Part shown: positions 35,034-42,755 of the stretch, one piece after another
Layout: every line of letters begins with the position of its first letter
Position numbering within the stretch: position 1 is the stretch's first letter
Source of the DNA: Flavobacterium sp. Sd200
Lineage (GTDB): Bacteria > Bacteroidota > Bacteroidia > Flavobacteriales > Flavobacteriaceae
Length of the DNA: 64,000 nt
NCBI RefSeq assembly: GCF_009826935.1
Contig: NZ_WUMN01000003.1
Span: 124,001 to 188,000 of the forward strand
Reading direction: 5' to 3'
Program-made: the position numbers and the translations under genes
Notes under the pieces: generated by a model
Seen by the model: only the letters and a program-made list of their open reading frames with translations
What the model was told of the DNA's origin: nothing
Databases searched by the model: none

Positions 35034-36869
35034 CTATCCTTTAAGCCATGCTTCTCTTATTTTTGCTTTAGAGGTATCGGTAGCTTTCCAGCCTTCAAGT
35101 TCTTCGGTTGGCAGTTTTACTTTTCCTTTAAGCACCTGCTCTTTGCCGTCGCGCTTAATTTTCAGGCTAATGGCATCGCCGTCTTTCCAGCCCATACTTG
35201 CCGTAATAAGGTCATAAATATTTTCTACATTGTAGTTGGTGTCGTTTACAGCCAGTAAGATATCGCCTTTTTTCGCTCCAAGCGTTGCAAAGAACTGGTT
35301 AGGCTCAATATCCGGCCTTAAGAATATTTCTTTTTGCTGGTTTACTGTAATATATGGCTCCTGTTCACCTTTAATAAACGGATTTCCTGTTCTGCTTATG
35401 GTTGTTTTTGTAACACCCATTTTGGAAAAATAAGTTTCATAAGGTATAGGCGTTGTACCAGCCACATAGGTTTTAAGGAACTCGCCCACGGCAGGGTAGG
35501 TTATCGAAGTGATTTTATCGAACAGCTCGCTGTCGTTAAACGGTTTGTTGTTACCATATTCTTTGCTCAGGTCGCGCATAAGGCTAAGTATGCCGCGTTG
35601 CCCGTTGCTGCTTTCGCGAAGCTGTATGTCTAAGCACATGGCAATAAGTGCACCTTTTTGATATACGTTTACGTAGGCCGCTTTGTAAGGCTCCTGTAAT
35701 ACATTGCTGCTCATTTTTGTAAACGGCATAGTGTCGTCAAACCTTTTTGATGTAGCAATTTTCTCAGCCATACGCTTGTAAAAGGCATCTTCGTCTATAA
35801 GTCCCTGGTTAACCTGGAAAAGGTTGGCAAAATATTCGGTAACACCCTCATACATCCAAAGGTGCTCGCTCATTTTAGGGTCGTTAAAATCAAAGAACTG
35901 TATTTCTTTAGAGTGTACGCTAAGCGGTGTTACTATATGGAAGAATTCGTGCGATACCACATCTTTCAGCGACTCTGCAAGCTGGTCTAACGGCATTTGT
36001 TCCGGCATTACAACTGTTGTAGAGGTAGTGTGCTCTAATGCACCATAGCCCTGTGCGTCATCTTCTGCAGAGGTTGAAAGGTATATCTGTACCGCATATT
36101 TTTTGGTAGAGTTGATGGCACCCAGGAATTTTTTCTGTGCCCTCATCATCGTTTCCATATATGGGGTAAGGTCTTTAGCCGTTACTTTTCCTGTTGGCGA
36201 ATAAACGCTGATAAGTATCTCCATGCCATCGGCAGTAAACGTAGTGTAGTCCGGTTTAGAATACATTATAGGGTGGTCTACAAGATCGGCATAGCGCGTA
36301 GCGGCAAATACATCAACATCTTCGGCAGGGTTCGTGTCTACCATAGATGTTGCGCCCCACAATGTTGATGGGTGCGTAATGGTAACTTCATACGGGATTT
36401 CTAACTGGCTTTTAAAGTAGCCCACAAAACCGTGTGTGTTAAGTACGAAGTTTGTACCTGCTAAAATATTTGTACCCGATGGCGAAAAGATAGGATCTTC
36501 TTTGCCCGCCTCATTATCATAACTGTCGTTAACAAGGTAGGTTATCTTAACCAGTTTTTTGGCATCGGCAATGGTCCATGAGTTTTCGTCGGCTTTAGTA
36601 ACGGTTAGCTCTTTACCCTTTTTGTCGTAGGCTTTAAAACCTTCTACAAAGGTTCCGTAGTTGTCTACGCTGTATGTTCCCGGAACGGTTTTAGGAATGT
36701 AATATGTTGTAGTGGCTTCTTTAATGGGTTGCGGAAAAACCGTAACCATTACTTTATCATCCTTTACATCTTTAAGGTCTATAGATACCTTAACATCTTT
36801 GCTTTTTTGGGCATGGGCAAGTGTTCCCATAGTTAACGCCAAAGCCAGCGTACAGATTACTTTTTTCAT
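35034..36869 (-). CDS. M61-family (glycyl) aminopeptidase with PDZ domain
   Basis: 611 residues, signal peptide MKKVICTLALALTMGTLAHAQ. The N-terminal beta domain (YYIPKTVPGTYSVDNYG) is characteristic of M61. The zinc site is HEFFHIVTP with the downstream Glu in MYEGVTEYFA, the aminopeptidase-clan layout. A PDZ-like domain occupies about residues 500-580 (FFATLGAKKGDILLAVND). It is predicted to be periplasmic or exported and to clip peptides carrying N-terminal small residues; no sorting domain is present. Monocistronic. Confidence 0.9.
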   Translation of the reverse strand: MKKVICTLALALTMGTLAHAQKSKDVKVSIDLKDVKDDKVMVTVFPQPIKEATTTYYIPKTVPGTYSVDNYGTFVEGFKAYDKKGKELTVTKADENSWTIADAKKLVKITYLVNDSYDNEAGKEDPIFSPSGTNILAGTNFVLNTHGFVGYFKSQLEIPYEVTITHPSTLWGATSMVDTNPAEDVDVFAATRYADLVDHPIMYSKPDYTTFTADGMEILISVYSPTGKVTAKDLTPYMETMMRAQKKFLGAINSTKKYAVQIYLSTSAEDDAQGYGALEHTTSTTVVMPEQMPLDQLAESLKDVVSHEFFHIVTPLSVHSKEIQFFDFNDPKMSEHLWMYEGVTEYFANLFQVNQGLIDEDAFYKRMAEKIATSKRFDDTMPFTKMSSNVLQEPYKAAYVNVYQKGALIAMCLDIQLRESSNGQRGILSLMRDLSKEYGNNKPFNDSELFDKITSITYPAVGEFLKTYVAGTTPIPYETYFSKMGVTKTTISRTGNPFIKGEQEPYITVNQQKEIFLRPDIEPNQFFATLGAKKGDILLAVNDTNYNVENIYDLITASMGWKDGDAISLKIKRDGKEQVLKGKVKLPTEELEGWKATDTSKAKIREAWLKG

Positions 36870-37051
36870 AATTTATGTTTCTTGATTGCCTGTAAGTCGG
36901 CATGCTGATATATTTGTTACAGGCTAAAGGTAAAAAAATATCTGAATACTTGAGATATAGGCCACGAATTGCACGAATTTACATGGAATAGTATGATTTG
37001 ACTTGCCTGATCATTGCTGTTTTCAATTCCTGACTTTCTAAGTGTTTAAAA

Positions 37052-37186
37052 TTTCACGCAAAGGCGCGGAGGCGCAAAGTTGGGAAGTTGATAAATTACA
37101 TGTTTAAGCGACGTAAGTCGCAAAGCTTTGCGACTTACGTCGCTTTGAAGAAATTCTGATTGGCAATACTGCGCCTTTGCGTGAAA
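37052..37186. repeat. Nested palindromic element, copy D
   Basis: Left arm 37052-37079 (28 nt); the right arm is shortened to 37169-37186 (18 nt), lacking the inner CTTTGCGCC part. The core 37106-37145 is a perfect 40-bp palindrome with GCGACGTAAGTCGC in each arm. It shows that the core can stay perfect while an outer arm decays. Confidence 0.88.
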
Positions 37187-37211
37187 AAATATCTGCATAA
37201 TAAGTTACAAG

Positions 37212-37267
37212 ACACGAATTGCACCAATTTACACAAATCTATTCGTGTAAATTGGTGCAATTCGTGT
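37212..37267. repeat. Perfect 23-bp inverted repeat (AATTCGTG family)
   Basis: Arms 37212-37234 and 37245-37267 are perfect reverse complements around a 10-nt loop, built on ACACGAATTGCACC. A degenerate half copy lies near 36962-36984. It sits just downstream of the minus-strand PH-domain operon and could end its transcripts, though it lacks a run of T. Confidence 0.8.
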
Positions 37268-37282
37268 AAAAAATATCTGAAC

Positions 37283-37702
37283 TTACCTAAATTTTCTCGG
37301 CGTAAAAGTAATGCCCGGGTTTATTTGCTGTAAATGTGCTATAAATCCCTTTTTATCTTTGGGCGATATTATCACACTGCTGCCATTGTCATAATACACC
37401 TGCAGCCTGTCTATAGATGTTGCAGGAGAGCTTATAGGGTTATACGTTTCCTTTATATTGGTAATGGTTAAAATATCTACTTTTCTGTTGACTAAAAAAC
37501 CGCTTTGTATCCTCAATACAGTATCGGCTACAGTATATTTTGTAGTGGCAAACAAATAGATCACAAAGGTTAGTATAAGGCAATGCAGCGCAAGCCCGTC
37601 ATACTGCTTTTCTTTTACCATAACAATTAAAGGCGGAATCAGCGCCGCTCCAATCAGCACTACGAGCTCTATACCTATTTTAGACCTGTACACTTTTTTC
37701 AT
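37283..37702 (-). CDS. Bacterial PH-domain membrane protein (bPH_4 type), second copy
   Basis: 139 residues: two N-terminal membrane helices (ELVVLIGAALIPPLIVMV; LALHCLILTFVIYLFA) followed by a PH-like beta domain (KYTVADTVLRIQSGFLV ... VIISPKDKKGFIAHLQQINPGI) as in PF06713. It is a tandem paralog of the next gene upstream, 6 bp apart, with the same MK(K)VYRSKIG start. Last gene of a five-gene operon. Function unknown; these domains are thought to bind membranes or proteins. Confidence 0.75.
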   Translation of the reverse strand: MKKVYRSKIGIELVVLIGAALIPPLIVMVKEKQYDGLALHCLILTFVIYLFATTKYTVADTVLRIQSGFLVNRKVDILTITNIKETYNPISSPATSIDRLQVYYDNGSSVIISPKDKKGFIAHLQQINPGITFTPRKFR

Positions 37703-37708
37703 AACACA

Positions 37709-38116
37709 TTAAATGTTTGTATAGATAATATCAGGATTAATACTTTTTAAATGAGCTATAAAGGCTTCCTTTTCTTTTGGCGAGATTACCACACTGTCAT
37801 ATCCGTTAAAAAAGATCTCAATACGGTTGTTAGATGCGGCAGGTGCTGTAATAAGGCTGTTGGTTTTGATAATTTTTCTGAACGATTTTATATCGAAGCT
37901 TTTGTTGTAAAAAAAACCGGATCTTACCTTTAAGGTTTCATCTTTTATAGTGTAATAAGTGGTTGCCAGTGTGTAGCCTATTAATGCAAATACAGGAGTT
38001 ATAAAAAATATTCCGGGCCAGGCTCCATCCAAGAGCATCAGGACCGAGCATCCAATGTAAACCAATAGCAGTACGCTTACCATTCCTTTGCCTATTTTAG
38101 ACCTGTACACCTTCAT
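37709..38116 (-). CDS. Bacterial PH-domain membrane protein (bPH_4 type), first copy
   Basis: 135 residues with the same plan as its downstream paralog: two membrane helices (GMVSVLLLVYIGCSVLMLL; IFFITPVFALIGYTLA) and a PH-like domain (YYTIKDETLKVRSGFFY ... VVISPKEKEAFIAHLKSINPDI). The two products are plainly homologous but well diverged, so the duplication is old and both copies are maintained. It starts 6 bp after the hydrolase gene stop. Confidence 0.75.
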   Translation of the reverse strand: MKVYRSKIGKGMVSVLLLVYIGCSVLMLLDGAWPGIFFITPVFALIGYTLATTYYTIKDETLKVRSGFFYNKSFDIKSFRKIIKTNSLITAPAASNNRIEIFFNGYDSVVISPKEKEAFIAHLKSINPDIIYTNI

Positions 38117-38122
38117 GCGCTG

Positions 38123-39517
38123 TTATTTGGTTTGTTTAATTATCCAGTCTGCAATTTCTTTTAAAGCTGTTGGCGAAAAAGTTTCTTCTATTTCAGAATA
38201 TTCCGACGGAGCTCCTTTGGCACTTGTTTGAAACAGGTGGTTAAGCCCCGGTAGTTCTTTAATGGTAACTTTTTTGTTGCCGCCTTTATCGGTAGCGCGT
38301 TTAATGGCATCGAGGTTAGCGCGTGCAGGAACCTGCAGGTCGTTGCTGCCGTTAATGGCCAGTATTGGGCACTTTACTTTTTCTAATGCCGTGGCAGGGT
38401 TGTAGCGGATAAAGTTCCAATACCACGCCGATGTAAGATCTGCCGATTGTGCTTCTATTAGCTGGTTTACCTGATCTACAGGTATGCCTTTAGATAAGAA
38501 CAATGGCCTTAGCTGCTCATTAAATACCGCCTTTACTTTTATATGGGCGGCAGTGGCATTGTTTTCCTGTTTTATAATATCATAAGCATTTTTAAGTATA
38601 GCTCCCATTTTGTTTAGTTCTTCTTCGGGCATGCCTTCGGCTTTATTGATCAAAAAGTTTTGCAGCAGTAAAAGCTCATCTCCCGGAATTCCGGTGCCTG
38701 CCATAAGCACAATAAAGGCTACTTTAGGGTTCGATGCAGCAACCATTGGAGCTACAACACCGCCCTCGCTGTGGCCTGCAATACCAATTTTATTTTTGTT
38801 TATTTCTTTGCGGCTAAGCAGGTAGTTAAAAGCCGCATTGGCATCGGTGGCAAAATCTTGGGTGGTAGCGTTTTGATATTCTCCTGTCGAAGCAGCCGTT
38901 CCTCTGTCGTCATAACGCAAAACAGCAATGCCGTGTCTGGTCAGGTAGTCGGCTAAAACTAAAAACGGTTTGTGTCCCAGCAGCTCCTCATCGCGGTTTT
39001 GTGCACCGCTGCCGCTTACTAATATTACTGCCGGATAGCTGCCTTCTTTTTTAGGCAGGCTAAGCGTTCCGGCAAGGGTAATGCCCGCTTTTTCGTTTTT
39101 AAAAGTAACCTCTTCTTCATAATAAGGGTAAGGTTTTGCAGGTTCCTGTGGGCGTTTGGGTTTAGTAATGGTTACTTCGTTACGGCTAAGTGTAAGCGGA
39201 ATATCCATGCCGTTTTGCGTAAAAGTGCCTTTAAAAGCATTGTCTAAAAGCTGGCCTTTATATGACAAATTCCCTTTAGGGATGGCAAAGTTTAGGGTGT
39301 TGCTCTCAAAAGTTATGGTAGTAACGGGTATGCCCATAGCCTTTTGGTCAGGGCTGTCCATAGTGGCAGTGTAGCCACTTTCGGTTTTAGTAATGTTGAG
39401 GTCTAAGCGTAGTTGGCCTCCCGTAAAGGCAAGTTGCCCGTGCCATGCACCGATAATGTCCTGAGCATTTGTAATGGTGCAGAAGAGGAGTAGTGCTAAA
39501 GCGAATATTTTTTTCAT
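38123..39517 (-). CDS. Secreted alpha/beta hydrolase (S9/esterase-like) with N-terminal beta domain
   Basis: 464 residues, signal peptide MKKIFALALLLFCTITNAQ. Residues about 20-115 form a lipocalin/DUF-type beta domain (IIGAWHGQLAFTGGQLRLDL). The hydrolase core has the oxyanion region VSGSGAQNRDE, YDDRGTAASTG, nucleophile Ser in AGHSEGG, the acid in NGSNDLQVP and the His in LPGLNHLFQ. Closest in layout to acylaminoacyl-peptidase-like hydrolases of Bacteroidetes; the substrate is unknown. Third gene of the DUF2089-led operon. Confidence 0.85.
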   Translation of the reverse strand: MKKIFALALLLFCTITNAQDIIGAWHGQLAFTGGQLRLDLNITKTESGYTATMDSPDQKAMGIPVTTITFESNTLNFAIPKGNLSYKGQLLDNAFKGTFTQNGMDIPLTLSRNEVTITKPKRPQEPAKPYPYYEEEVTFKNEKAGITLAGTLSLPKKEGSYPAVILVSGSGAQNRDEELLGHKPFLVLADYLTRHGIAVLRYDDRGTAASTGEYQNATTQDFATDANAAFNYLLSRKEINKNKIGIAGHSEGGVVAPMVAASNPKVAFIVLMAGTGIPGDELLLLQNFLINKAEGMPEEELNKMGAILKNAYDIIKQENNATAAHIKVKAVFNEQLRPLFLSKGIPVDQVNQLIEAQSADLTSAWYWNFIRYNPATALEKVKCPILAINGSNDLQVPARANLDAIKRATDKGGNKKVTIKELPGLNHLFQTSAKGAPSEYSEIEETFSPTALKEIADWIIKQTK

Positions 39518-39528
39518 GGTTTGAAACG

Positions 39529-40101
39529 TTATATAAAGTACATGATTGTTTTAGAAATGATCTCGGCTACAATAACAGCAAAGGCAAAGGCTACTTTGTG
39601 CCCTGTAGATTTTAGGTTGGTTGCGGTTTTAAAGCCGTTATAAAGCAATATTACAAACCACACTAAGAATGCTATGGTGAAAATGCTGAACACTCCCATT
39701 AAGGCAAGCTCCCACCCACTAAAACGTATTGCCAGCATATTGCCTGATTTAGCCTGTGCGTCGAGACGTGTAAAAAAATCGTTGGCATTGCCCAACGCCA
39801 GTAAATAAAATGGGCTGCGCGATATGAGAGCGGTGTTTAAAACGTCTATAAAGCGGGTTTTTTTATTAATGTATCGGCCTAAAGCAAAAAGCGCAAGGCA
39901 CAGTGCAAAGGTGTTTACTGTATTATTTATAAACGGTCTTGCGATCTCAATATTAGCATGAGGGTGCGCGTCCAGGACACCATCAAACTGCATATTAAAA
40001 AAATAGCCCAGCAAGCTGCCAAATACTGTAAATACAAGTCCGGCTGTGAGGAGTTGGTTTTCTGAAAATTTCTCGAACGGATTAAAGATAGTTTTACTCA
40101 T
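39529..40101 (-). CDS. Multi-pass inner-membrane protein, possibly Yip1-like
   Basis: 190 residues with about five hydrophobic segments (TAGLVFTVFGSLLGYFF; TVNTFALCLALFALG; ALMGVFSIFTIAFLVWFVILL; VAFAFAVIVAEIIS). I recognise no catalytic motif. The conserved NPFE start and overall helix layout recall Yip1-type membrane proteins, but this is tentative. It lies between the DUF2089 regulator-like gene and the hydrolase gene, with 11-bp gaps, in one operon. Confidence 0.6.
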   Translation of the reverse strand: MSKTIFNPFEKFSENQLLTAGLVFTVFGSLLGYFFNMQFDGVLDAHPHANIEIARPFINNTVNTFALCLALFALGRYINKKTRFIDVLNTALISRSPFYLLALGNANDFFTRLDAQAKSGNMLAIRFSGWELALMGVFSIFTIAFLVWFVILLYNGFKTATNLKSTGHKVAFAFAVIVAEIISKTIMYFI

Positions 40102-40112
40102 TGTTGCAGGTT

Positions 40113-40394
40113 TTATTCTTGTGGTATAATGGTTTTAAGTTTAGCTATAAGGTCGTCCAGGCGATTGCGCACGGTGGGGTAGCTAATGCCCAGTTGCGAT
40201 GCCATTTCTTTAAGGCTGCCACTGGTTAAAAAAAACTGGAGTATAAATTCCTGCTCTTCCTGGGGCAGGCGAACCAATGCAGGCAGGGAGAACACCCCCG
40301 AAACCTGTGTGCTGCACGACGGGCATGTTAGCTGGGTTACATTAAGCCCGCTATTGCAGCTGGGGCAAGTAACCGGAAGTTTATATTGTTGCAT
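40113..40394 (-). CDS. DUF2089 protein: zinc ribbon plus helix-turn-helix
   Basis: 93 residues. The N-terminus has two CXXC knuckles (CPSCNSG, CPSCSTQ) forming a zinc ribbon. The C-terminus has a sigma-factor-like helix-turn-helix (LKEMASQLGISYPTVRNRLDDLI). This is the DUF2089 layout, likely a small DNA-binding regulator. As first gene of the operon it probably controls the genes behind it (membrane protein, hydrolase, two PH proteins). Confidence 0.85.
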   Translation of the reverse strand: MQQYKLPVTCPSCNSGLNVTQLTCPSCSTQVSGVFSLPALVRLPQEEQEFILQFFLTSGSLKEMASQLGISYPTVRNRLDDLIAKLKTIIPQE

Positions 40395-40522
40395 ACAACT
40401 TTAATTTTTGCATTACAAATGTAAATAAAATTAAAGTATTATTTAATAAAGTTAAATATAATTTTACTTATATGAAACCTAAAAAATTTAGTGTAACGAT
40501 ATTATAACTTATAAAAAGAATA

Positions 40523-41038
40523 TTATAAATGATTAGAAAAAAACCTAATGATCATATCATATACAAATTTCACAAAACCTATCTGCACCAAAAAAGAATT
40601 CCCACCTATTATACCTAATAATTTCTTCTTTTTTACAGGTTTAAGTTCCGATTCAAAATCGGTATATGTCATACCAATAGCTCTTAAGTAACTTCCCGCA
40701 TGACTCCTTTTATCTGCTAACATCGCTAAAATAACATGCTCAGGCTTAATTACTTTTTCATAAAAAATCAGGGAATAATATCCTGACATTATTAATGATC
40801 TTTCAAGCTCTACAGTTACGTATAATTTATCTGGGACCGTTTCTAATTTTTCTTTTTGAAGTTCCTGCTTTAAATGTTCAAAATTTAATTGCTTATCAAG
40901 AAAAATAAAATGAGGTACATTTTTAAAATCCAAAACTGCCAATAAAAAATGATACGACGATATGAAATCTTCGCCTAAACCTATAGCAATCTCTCTGCTA
41001 TGCTTTATTATTTCCTGCACGTCTTTGTTTAACAACAT
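40523..41038 (-). CDS. Orphan Clp N-terminal-domain protein with C-terminal membrane segment
   Basis: 171 residues. Residues about 8-45 (IIKHSREIAIGLGEDFISSYHFLLAVLD) and 80-125 (LERSLIMSGYYSLIFYEKVIKPEHVILAMLAD) resemble the two repeats of the ClpA/ClpC N-domain, which binds adaptors and substrates. There is no AAA+ module. The C-terminus is basic (KPVKKKKLLG) then hydrophobic (SFLVQIGFVKFVYDMIIRFF), suggesting membrane attachment. Its A+T-rich codon use differs a little from neighbours. It may recruit proteins to a membrane or act as an adaptor; this is inference. Confidence 0.6.
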   Translation of the reverse strand: MLLNKDVQEIIKHSREIAIGLGEDFISSYHFLLAVLDFKNVPHFIFLDKQLNFEHLKQELQKEKLETVPDKLYVTVELERSLIMSGYYSLIFYEKVIKPEHVILAMLADKRSHAGSYLRAIGMTYTDFESELKPVKKKKLLGIIGGNSFLVQIGFVKFVYDMIIRFFSNHL

Positions 41039-41141
41039 ATTAAACAGGTGATTGAGTGTAAAATGTATTAATGCTAAAGCATTTAGTAAACCTGAATGAT
41101 TAGGGAAAAGTAGTTAATAAATTTTATTAAACAACAAAACT

Positions 41142-41160
41142 GCCTCAGTTTTGAGACGGC
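41142..41160 (-). terminator. Weak terminator for the small ORF at 41213-41368
   Basis: On the minus strand CCGTCTCA-AAAC-TGAGGCAG (one mismatch, one G.U) is followed by TTTTGTTGTTT. Confidence 0.5.
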
Positions 41161-41212
41161 TTCTTTCTTGAAAAAATAATTGTGGCCTATTGTTGGTAAA
41201 AAAAAATTGTTT

Positions 41213-41368
41213 TCAGGATCCCATGATAACCTGTAGCATCATAACTGTTATTATGGCTAGGGCAATTATTTGTATGATCACTATTATTTTGTTCTTTTCT
41301 TTCTGCGATTTCCTGGCATGTTTTACTATGCTGAAGAAATTTTGACCAAATCGTTTATGGTTTTTCAT
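41213..41368 (-). CDS. Small single-pass membrane protein (51 aa)
   Basis: An ATG-started frame of 51 codons not matching any other gene. The product begins MKNHKRFGQNFFSIV, has a highly basic first half (KHARKSQKEKNK) and a clear membrane helix (IIVIIQIIALAIITVMM). The positive-inside arrangement and a terminator-like hairpin 53 bp downstream support a real gene. Function unknown; small proteins of this type can be regulators of membrane complexes or toxins. Homologs would settle it. Confidence 0.5.
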   Translation of the reverse strand: MKNHKRFGQNFFSIVKHARKSQKEKNKIIVIIQIIALAIITVMMLQVIMGS

Positions 41369-41490
41369 ATTAACCTTTATTTTTTGTAGTAATTATTTAG
41401 GTGCGGTTTTAAATTTCGTAGAGAATTTGCTGTGCTTCGCGAAAAAGGAAGTTTTACTAATTATTAATATGTTTTAGCTTAAATATTTTG

Positions 41491-41632
41491 TCACGCCAAG
41501 GCGCAAAGACGCAAAGTTGGGGAGCTGATAGAGTGCATGTTTAAGCGACTGTAAGTCGCAAAGCTTTGCGACTTACAGTCGCTAGGAGTGCTTTAAAGTT
41601 TTTTAACTTTGCGTCTTTGCGCCTTGGCGTGA
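41491..41632. repeat. Nested palindromic element, copy E (both levels perfect)
   Basis: Outer arms 41491-41518 and 41605-41632 are perfect 28-nt reverse complements (TCACGCCAAGGCGC...). The core 41544-41583 is a perfect 40-bp palindrome with GCGACTGTAAGTCGC in each arm, one base longer in the inner loop than copies A, B and D. Perfect symmetry at both levels suggests recent arrival or active correction. Confidence 0.92.
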
Positions 41633-41693
41633 AAATAAGTATGATAGCAAGAAATAATTATATGTATTCTCAAAATTAAATTTAAATAGGTTC

Positions 41694-41807
41694 TTAGTTA
41701 GGTAGTAGTCTCACTATTCCAAAAAATACAGTAATGCACATACTTATAAATCCTGCAACGGCTGCAATGGCAACCAATATATATTTTATTGCTTTTAAAG
41801 CCTTCAC
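41694..41807 (-). CDS. Small single-pass membrane protein (37 aa, GTG start)
   Basis: A 37-codon frame starting GTG (MKALKAIKYILVAIA) with one helix (ILVAIAAVAGFISMCITVFFG) and a short tail ending RLLPN. It lies in a 1.4-kb stretch otherwise thought empty, with another small membrane ORF 325 bp downstream on the same strand and repeat copy E between them. An in-frame stop lies 5 codons upstream, so the start cannot be far away. Confidence 0.4.
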   Translation of the reverse strand: MKALKAIKYILVAIAAVAGFISMCITVFFGIVRLLPN

Positions 41808-42026
41808 TGTTATAATATTTTAAGTTATCCTTTTTCTGCAGAAACTGCATTTGTATTCTGATAACAAACAAATAACATACCGCAAATGTTTATTGTTGTT
41901 AAATGTTAGATTATCAGTGTGATATGAGGTTGGAGCTTTTGATAAATGAGACAGTAGTTATCGAAATGATAGAGGAGTATAATCAAATCGATAGTGATTT
42001 TTACTGATGCTGATTTGTATAAATGC

Positions 42027-42058
42027 AAAAACCGCCTCAGTTTCCTGAAGCGGTTTTT
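42027..42058 (-). terminator. Terminator of the first tRNA-Thr unit
   Basis: AAAAACCGCCTCAG...CTGAAGCGGTTTTT hairpin 7 nt from the tRNA 3' end, duplicated at 42241-42268. Confidence 0.8.
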
Positions 42059-42064
42059 TAATTG

Positions 42065-42138
42065 AGCCGATAGAGGGACTCGAACCCACGACCTGCTGAT
42101 TACAAATCAGCTGCTCTAGCCAGCTGAGCTACACCGGC
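42065..42138 (-). tRNA. tRNA-Thr (anticodon TGT), copy 1
   Basis: Read on the minus strand: acceptor GCCGGTG pairs with TATCGGC; D arm GCTC...GAGC; anticodon stem GCTGA/TCAGC with loop TTTGTAA, giving anticodon TGT; T arm with GGTTCGAGTCC. Length 74 without CCA, which is not encoded. It is identical to the copy 213 bp away. Confidence 0.95.
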
Positions 42139-42154
42139 GTTCTCAATTCGGGTG

Positions 42155-42162
42155 CAAATATA
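42155..42162 (-). promoter_or_regulatory. -7 box (TATATTTG) of tRNA-Thr copy 1
   Basis: TATATTTG on the minus strand 16 nt before the tRNA 5' end; the same box and spacing precede copy 2. Confidence 0.6.
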
Positions 42163-42240
42163 AAAAGGTTTTTTAATATTCAAAACATAAATGCCATTTT
42201 AGGCAAAAATATTTTTTGAAGCGATAATTACTAAAAAAAC

Positions 42241-42268
42241 AAAACCGCCTCAGTTTCCTGAAGCGGTT
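42241..42268 (-). terminator. Terminator of the second tRNA-Thr unit
   Basis: AAAACCGCCTCAG...CTGAAGCGGTTT hairpin, near-identical to that after copy 1. Confidence 0.8.
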
Positions 42269-42277
42269 TATTTATTG

Positions 42278-42351
42278 AGCCGATAGAGGGACTCGAACCC
42301 ACGACCTGCTGATTACAAATCAGCTGCTCTAGCCAGCTGAGCTACACCGGC
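42278..42351 (-). tRNA. tRNA-Thr (anticodon TGT), copy 2
   Basis: Same 74-nt sequence as copy 1, with its own promoter box upstream and terminator downstream, so each copy is an independent transcription unit. The whole unit (promoter, tRNA, terminator) is a tandem duplication. Confidence 0.95.
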
Positions 42352-42367
42352 GTTCTCAATAACAGTG

Positions 42368-42375
42368 CAAATATA
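42368..42375 (-). promoter_or_regulatory. -7 box (TATATTTG) of tRNA-Thr copy 2
   Basis: TATATTTG on the minus strand 16 nt before the tRNA 5' end, as for copy 1. Confidence 0.6.
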
Positions 42376-42432
42376 ATGTTGGTTTTTTAAATTTCCAAAA
42401 CCATATTGGCACTTTTACTGATATTTTTTTGA

Positions 42433-42699
42433 TTAAAGTGCTTTTAGCTTGTCAATAAGCTGGTTTGCAGACTCCTCAAGTTTTTTGTTGATTTGCTTAA
42501 AGTGTGTTTTTTTATTTTCAACTTCTTTAGCGTTCACTTCTTTCATAAGTGTGTCAAAAACTGCAATAGCCTCATCTATAAGAGCTTCAGCTTTATCTGA
42601 ACCCTGTCCGCCTGCAGCAAGCTCTGTAATATAAACTGCCTCAATAATATCGCCTAATACGTAGTTGATGTCTTTTTTTAGGTTTCTAACACTCGCCAT
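42433..42699 (-). CDS. Conserved small helical protein, function unknown
   Basis: 88 residues, all-helical and charged, beginning MASVRNLKKDINYVLGDIIEAVY and ending NQLIDKLKAL. No catalytic motif, signal peptide or membrane helix. It lies 56 bp downstream of manA on the same strand and may share its transcript. I recall similar small proteins in Flavobacteria next to this gene but cannot assign a role. Confidence 0.7.
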   Translation of the reverse strand: MASVRNLKKDINYVLGDIIEAVYITELAAGGQGSDKAEALIDEAIAVFDTLMKEVNAKEVENKKTHFKQINKKLEESANQLIDKLKAL

Positions 42700-42755
42700 T
42701 TTTCTAATGATTTTAGTTTAAGCTGCAAAATTACAATTTATCTGCCACTAATTTG

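Noticed and set aside
41700-42060. Possible attachment site at the tRNA-Thr genes
   Set aside because: No integrase gene and no partial tRNA duplicate beyond the full-length second copy; a simple tandem duplication explains it.
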